Source: a bacterium | GTDB lineage: Bacteria > Patescibacteriota > Saccharimonadia > Saccharimonadales > OMJO01 | Reading direction: 5' to 3' | NCBI GenBank assembly: GCA_900299395.1 | Contig: OMJO01000018.1 | Location: forward strand, 1-38,840 | Length of the DNA stretch: 38,840 nt | In this document: piece by piece, positions 35,021-38,840 of the stretch | Layout: each line of letters starts with the position of its first letter | How positions within the stretch are numbered: the first letter of the stretch is position 1 | Notes under the pieces: model-generated | Told to the model about the DNA's origin: nothing | Databases searched by the model: none | The model's input: the letters and a program-made list of their open reading frames with translations, nothing else | Translations under genes and position numbers: made by a program

Positions 35021-36379
35021 ATGGGAATACGCACAATCGTAAAAGCGGTTATACCGACCGGCTTGTTTAAGAAAGTTGAACCACTGGGCCACCTAGGTGA
35101 GGCGGTGATCATTAATGCTATCAATGGCTTTCCACTACGGGGGCTGAAAGTTATTGGGGTTACTGGGACCAATGGCAAGACCAGCACTAGTTTTCTCATC
35201 CACCGAATGCTGCAGAATTCTGGCATCAAAACAGGTTTAATGACGACCGTTGCCTACGGTGTCGGTGATGATATTAAGCCCCAAGTGGCACATATGACCA
35301 GTGTTGGAGTGGCGCAGCTGATGCGTCGAGTCAAAGAGATGAAAGCGCAGGGCATGGAATGGCTGGTGCTAGAAACGACGAGCCATGCATTGGCGCAGCA
35401 CCGCGTGTGGGGCGTGCCGTATTCGGTGGCCGTTATGACGAATATCACACATGAACACCTAGATTATCACGGTACCTTTGAGCGATACCGCGACGCTAAA
35501 AAGATGCTATTTACGCAGACAAATCGTAACCGCCGCGGGTTACGTGTGGGGGTGATAAATGCTGAAGACCCGAGCGCTGAGCTCTTTGCTAAGGCTGTGG
35601 CGCATCCAGTACTGTACGGTCTCAAGAGTGGTGATTTGCAAGCAAAGGACATGAAACTGACGCCTTCTGGTAGTACCTATACCGCGGTGGTAGGTGATGA
35701 GTCTTATGCCATTACCTGCAACTTGCCGGGTAGTTTTAACGTAGCCAATTCTTTAGCGGCCGTGGCCGTGGGGCGTGCCGTTGGGTTGAGCAAGCAGCAA
35801 ATAGAGCAGGGCATTGCAGCACTATCAGGAGTGGAAGGGCGTATGGATGCCATCAATGAGGGGCAAGATTTTGATGTCATTGTGGACTATGCGCACACCC
35901 CAGACAGCTTCGAAAAGCTGTTTAAAGACATGCGGCCAGTGGTCAAAGGGAAGCTAATCGTGCTGTTTGGTTCAGCAGGCCGCCGTGATGAAGCAAAACG
36001 TGCGGTACAGGGTGAACTGGCAGGCACCTATGCCGATGAAGTGGTTGTGTGTGAAGAAGACGACCGTGACATGGACGGACAGGAAATTATGGATCAGATT
36101 GCTGCTGGTGCGGAGAAAGCCGGTAAGCAGCGTGAAAAGAATCTCTTTTTGGTCCACGACCGAGACAAAGCTATCCAGTTTGCCGTTGACCGCGCTCAGA
36201 AAGGCGACACCTTATTGCTGCTGGGTAAGGGGCACGAAAAAGACATACTGAGGAACGGGCCAAAGGCGGCCGAGATGCGACATCTTCAGCAGGACGATCA
36301 TAACCCCGACCGCGTTATTGAAATCCCTTGGAATGAGATAGAGGTTGCGAGAGCAGCCGTTAAGAAACGGCTCAATTAG
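35021..36379 (+). CDS. MurE-like Mur ligase family protein
   Basis: VIGVTGTNGKTSTSFLIHRML, ETTSHALAQHRVWGV, MTNITHEHLDYHGTFERYRDAKKMLF, DYAHTPDSFEKLF, VLFGSAGRRDEAKR, LLLGKGHE. Confidence 0.88.
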   Translation: MGIRTIVKAVIPTGLFKKVEPLGHLGEAVIINAINGFPLRGLKVIGVTGTNGKTSTSFLIHRMLQNSGIKTGLMTTVAYGVGDDIKPQVAHMTSVGVAQLMRRVKEMKAQGMEWLVLETTSHALAQHRVWGVPYSVAVMTNITHEHLDYHGTFERYRDAKKMLFTQTNRNRRGLRVGVINAEDPSAELFAKAVAHPVLYGLKSGDLQAKDMKLTPSGSTYTAVVGDESYAITCNLPGSFNVANSLAAVAVGRAVGLSKQQIEQGIAALSGVEGRMDAINEGQDFDVIVDYAHTPDSFEKLFKDMRPVVKGKLIVLFGSAGRRDEAKRAVQGELAGTYADEVVVCEEDDRDMDGQEIMDQIAAGAEKAGKQREKNLFLVHDRDKAIQFAVDRAQKGDTLLLLGKGHEKDILRNGPKAAEMRHLQQDDHNPDRVIEIPWNEIEVARAAVKKRLN

Positions 36380-37155
36380 TCTTCTTCTCGGCCTTCAAGG
36401 GTGGCTCGAGCGTCACGTGCGCCGGCTACGATGCGGTCAAAATCATCTTTTTCCAGTTCACCAAAGCTGCGACGGAGTTCAATATATTCCTTCGGTGATA
36501 ACTTACCAGCCTGGTGAATGTTTGGTCGTCCACCGACTGTCCGACTGTTATAGCCACGGCGTTTCATGTTAGCCTCAAGCTCAAAGTCATTCTTTGCTTG
36601 GTCACGGTCGGAGTAGGTTACTATTTCATCAATACCGCCGTCTTCATTATGCACACGCTTACGGTCACTTTTCTGTAATCCGGTTGGTTCAGCACCGAAG
36701 CGTAGGCCATTGTGTCGGAGGAAATCACTTAGTAGTACACTATACACTTTCATCTTGTCTGGCTGGTCAAGGTAGGCAAATGATGGCACGTCAAACCCAC
36801 GATTATGCAATCGCTCCGTAAGGATACCAAAGCCGGCCATCATGTGTTCATATGAGTTCGAGAATTCGCGCCAGCTGTGATTACCAATCTGTACTTCATC
36901 AAAAATTCGTTCATCGATCTCGCCTTCATGACCAAATGTGCCGTTCAGTGCGGCGATACCACTTATGACACCTGTCATAACATGGCGCGCCTCGTCGGAT
37001 GTAACTTCCGCAATGAGCTGTTGGTCTTCGTTACGGTGGTTACCCTGATAGGAAGCATGACCGTCACGGTAATGCTCTCGCGCAGCCTGTACGTACGCTT
37101 CGGCTTGTTCGAGGTTTTGGAAGTGATTTGTTTCTGGTGTTTGTGTTTCGGACAT
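36376..37155 (-). CDS. Soluble protein of unknown function
   Basis: 259 aa from ATG 37155 (MSETQTPETNHFQNLEQAEAYVQAAREHYRDG...); TTGCAA-17-TACAAT promoter ending 7 nt before ATG. Confidence 0.6.
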   Translation of the reverse strand: MSETQTPETNHFQNLEQAEAYVQAAREHYRDGHASYQGNHRNEDQQLIAEVTSDEARHVMTGVISGIAALNGTFGHEGEIDERIFDEVQIGNHSWREFSNSYEHMMAGFGILTERLHNRGFDVPSFAYLDQPDKMKVYSVLLSDFLRHNGLRFGAEPTGLQKSDRKRVHNEDGGIDEIVTYSDRDQAKNDFELEANMKRRGYNSRTVGGRPNIHQAGKLSPKEYIELRRSFGELEKDDFDRIVAGARDARATLEGREED

Positions 37156-37203
37156 TACGCTAATTGTAGCACAAAATGCCAAAAATTGCAAGTACCTGGT
37201 GTG

Positions 37204-37368
37204 TTATACTGTTTCGTCAGTTGCTGTTTCTGCGGTCGTTGGCAGGGGTGCTTGATCGGCAGCTTCTGGTACGGGTTCAATGACAATCTCGGGGTTAATG
37301 CCACGCCAAAAAGCTGCCATCATATCTCTGGCCTGTTCTGCACGCGCTGCTCCCTGAGGCGATTCCAT
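37204..37368 (-). CDS. Small acidic protein
   Basis: MESPQGAARAEQARDMMAAFWRGINPEIVIEPVPEAADQAPLPTTAETATDETV*; TATAAT 6 nt upstream of ATG; not in ORF track. Confidence 0.5.
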   Translation of the reverse strand: MESPQGAARAEQARDMMAAFWRGINPEIVIEPVPEAADQAPLPTTAETATDETV

Positions 37369-37412
37369 AGTGATATTATATCACATTTATCCCTGTTGGA
37401 AAGCAGCGGCAA

Positions 37413-38282
37413 CTATTCGTTATCAAGAGTGAGTGTGGTGCAACGAATGTAGCCACCACCCTTACCGAGCTCACTGACTTCTGGGGTGATAGTCTTGAGT
37501 CCTTCGGCCTCGATGGCTTTTTGGAGCTGTGGCGCCCTAGAGCTCATAATGACGGTTTCGCCCGTGGACACCAGGTTACAGGCGAATCCTTCCTTTGCTT
37601 CTTTTACCGAAATGCGGATCTTTTTGAGGGGTAATGCCTCGATTGTTTTACGACTTTCGGGCAAGAATGCCTCCGGACAGTAGGCAATCAGGTCAGGCCG
37701 TAAGACTGACAGGGCGAGGTCGATGTCGTAGTAGTAGCTGTCGGGCCACCCAGTAACTTTGTTCGTAATCGTTGGCCCAAAGCCCCACAGTGCACGTTTT
37801 GGCACGGTCTGTAAGCTTATAATTTGGTACCCAAGAATTTTACTGATCTGTTCGTGTGCTTCCTTGTCTGTGCGGTATTGGCTACCAGTAAATACATAAT
37901 TGCCACAGGGCAGGGCATCACCCTGTCCGCTAAAGCGTAAACCCTCTGGCAAGCGAACAATTGTCTTGCCGAGGTTCTTTAAAACTTGTTCAGCGTACGG
38001 TGTCTCGGCCTGGCGTTTGTTAGGTAATGACGAAAGAAGGGCTGTGTTGCCACGGCACAGTGCCCAGTTAGCCGTATAGACGCCGTCTTGGCAGTCTTTT
38101 GGGGCAGGTACCTGGATAACTGATACGCTGGCACTTTCCAGTGCTTGTTTAATGCTGGCGTGTTCGGCTTTGGCTTTCTCTATATCAACCGGAATACGAT
38201 CATCCATGTACGCATTGATAGCGTATTGGTCGCTAAAGTAGTCGGCGCCGGACATGAGAACAGTTTTGTTGATGATAGGCAT
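37413..38282 (-). CDS. Amidinotransferase / arginine deiminase-DDAH superfamily protein
   Basis: GVYTANWALCRGNTALLSSLPNKRQAET, GQGDALPCGNYVF, FACNLVSTGETVIMSS, C-terminal GKGGGYIRCTTLTL with putative catalytic Cys. Confidence 0.75.
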   Translation of the reverse strand: MPIINKTVLMSGADYFSDQYAINAYMDDRIPVDIEKAKAEHASIKQALESASVSVIQVPAPKDCQDGVYTANWALCRGNTALLSSLPNKRQAETPYAEQVLKNLGKTIVRLPEGLRFSGQGDALPCGNYVFTGSQYRTDKEAHEQISKILGYQIISLQTVPKRALWGFGPTITNKVTGWPDSYYYDIDLALSVLRPDLIAYCPEAFLPESRKTIEALPLKKIRISVKEAKEGFACNLVSTGETVIMSSRAPQLQKAIEAEGLKTITPEVSELGKGGGYIRCTTLTLDNE

Positions 38283-38361
38283 ATTTATTTCCTAGAAAAC
38301 TTAGCATTATTGTACACGCCTGTGGGTAAAAAGTCTGAGGTAAGGTAGTGGATAACTGGTC

Positions 38362-38389
38362 TTGATTTTCGGCGCAACAGGGGTATAAT
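38362..38389 (+). promoter_or_regulatory. Putative promoter upstream of the terminal GC-rich ORF
   Basis: TTGATT 38362-38367, 16 nt spacer, TATAAT 38384-38389. Confidence 0.55.
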
Positions 38390-38497
38390 TAAACTCAAAT
38401 TTGAACAAACAACGTTTTTATTGTTTGGTTAAATTTTCTTGCGTACTGGAGTTTGGTAACAAATTCGTACGCATGTACGTTGAGATTGTGGTATACA

Positions 38498-38548
38498 CCT
38501 TGGAAGAAACGAGTGGCGGTTCAAAACGGCTTCTGGTTTCTTCCAGGG
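38498..38548 (+). promoter_or_regulatory. Strong hairpin in the leader of the terminal ORF
   Basis: CCTTGGAAGAAAC (38498-38510) pairs with GTTTCTTCCAGGG (38536-38548): 13 bp, one G.U; 25 nt loop. Confidence 0.6.
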
Positions 38549-38603
38549 TGGAAGATATATCGGCGCGCAGCGCGTACCGACGAAGGACACCAAGGGAGGT
38601 CGC

Positions 38604-38840
38604 ATGACAACTCCAGCACCTACGATGCTCCGCTCCGGCGGAACATCACCCGTCACCGGCAGGACCGAACGCCAGATCGAAGAGGCTTACATGGCTCTCG
38701 AGCGGCGCTTGACCGACGACGACATCGCCGCAGTGCTGCTGCCGGTGAAGGACACCAAGACCACGCGCACCGAGCGTGTGGGAACGGCCCGGTACAAGGC
38801 TGGTTCCAAGCGGGCCCGCATCGCGGAGCTCAGCGACGAC
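38604..38840 (+). CDS. GC-rich ORF of unknown function, truncated by window end
   Basis: GGGAGGT RBS then ATG 38604: MTTPAPTMLRSGGTSPVTGRTERQIEEAYMALERRLTDDDIAAVLLPVKDTKTTRTERVGTARYKAGSKRARIAELSDD..., open to end. Confidence 0.6.
   Translation, partial: MTTPAPTMLRSGGTSPVTGRTERQIEEAYMALERRLTDDDIAAVLLPVKDTKTTRTERVGTARYKAGSKRARIAELSDD

Noticed and set aside
1-38840. Search for CRISPR arrays, IS elements/transposases, rRNA, relaxase
   Set aside because: No regularly spaced repeats, transposase, rRNA or relaxase motifs were recognised by eye; a formal search was not possible

Overview
This window looks like a chromosomal origin region from a Candidatus Saccharibacteria/Patescibacteria-type genome. 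The lineage is inferred from gene content and was not searched. Left end: yidC(partial)-rnpA-rpmH diverge from dnaA-dnaN-recF, with TTTTCCACA-type DnaA boxes on both sides of dnaA. Next is a large accessory block (5.0-21.1 kb). Seven minus-strand ORFs there encode a type IV secretion-like apparatus: a VirB6/TrbL-like channel, PrgI, a TraC/VirB4 N-domain protein and a VirB4 ATPase. The same operon encodes a VanY-type carboxypeptidase membrane protein and an SGNH-hydrolase/phage-lysozyme fusion. Divergent to it is a tandem array of six small TrbC/VirB2-like two-TM proteins. The middle (21-25 kb) holds an Hsp20 gene, a comF pseudogene with an apparent internal deletion, three tRNA-Ser genes, a tRNA-Arg(GCG), remnants of a secreted CBM/beta-helix gene, and a strikingly GC-rich small secreted ORF with its own promoter and terminator. 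The right part (25-38.8 kb) has HIT, an XRE-HAD fusion, valS, tsaD, a Mur ligase without the usual N-terminal domain, an amidinotransferase, several unassigned soluble proteins, and a second GC-rich ORF cut by the window end. Several genes share a leaderless layout, with an (extended) -10 element ending about 6-8 nt before the start codon. No CRISPR array, IS element or rRNA was found.
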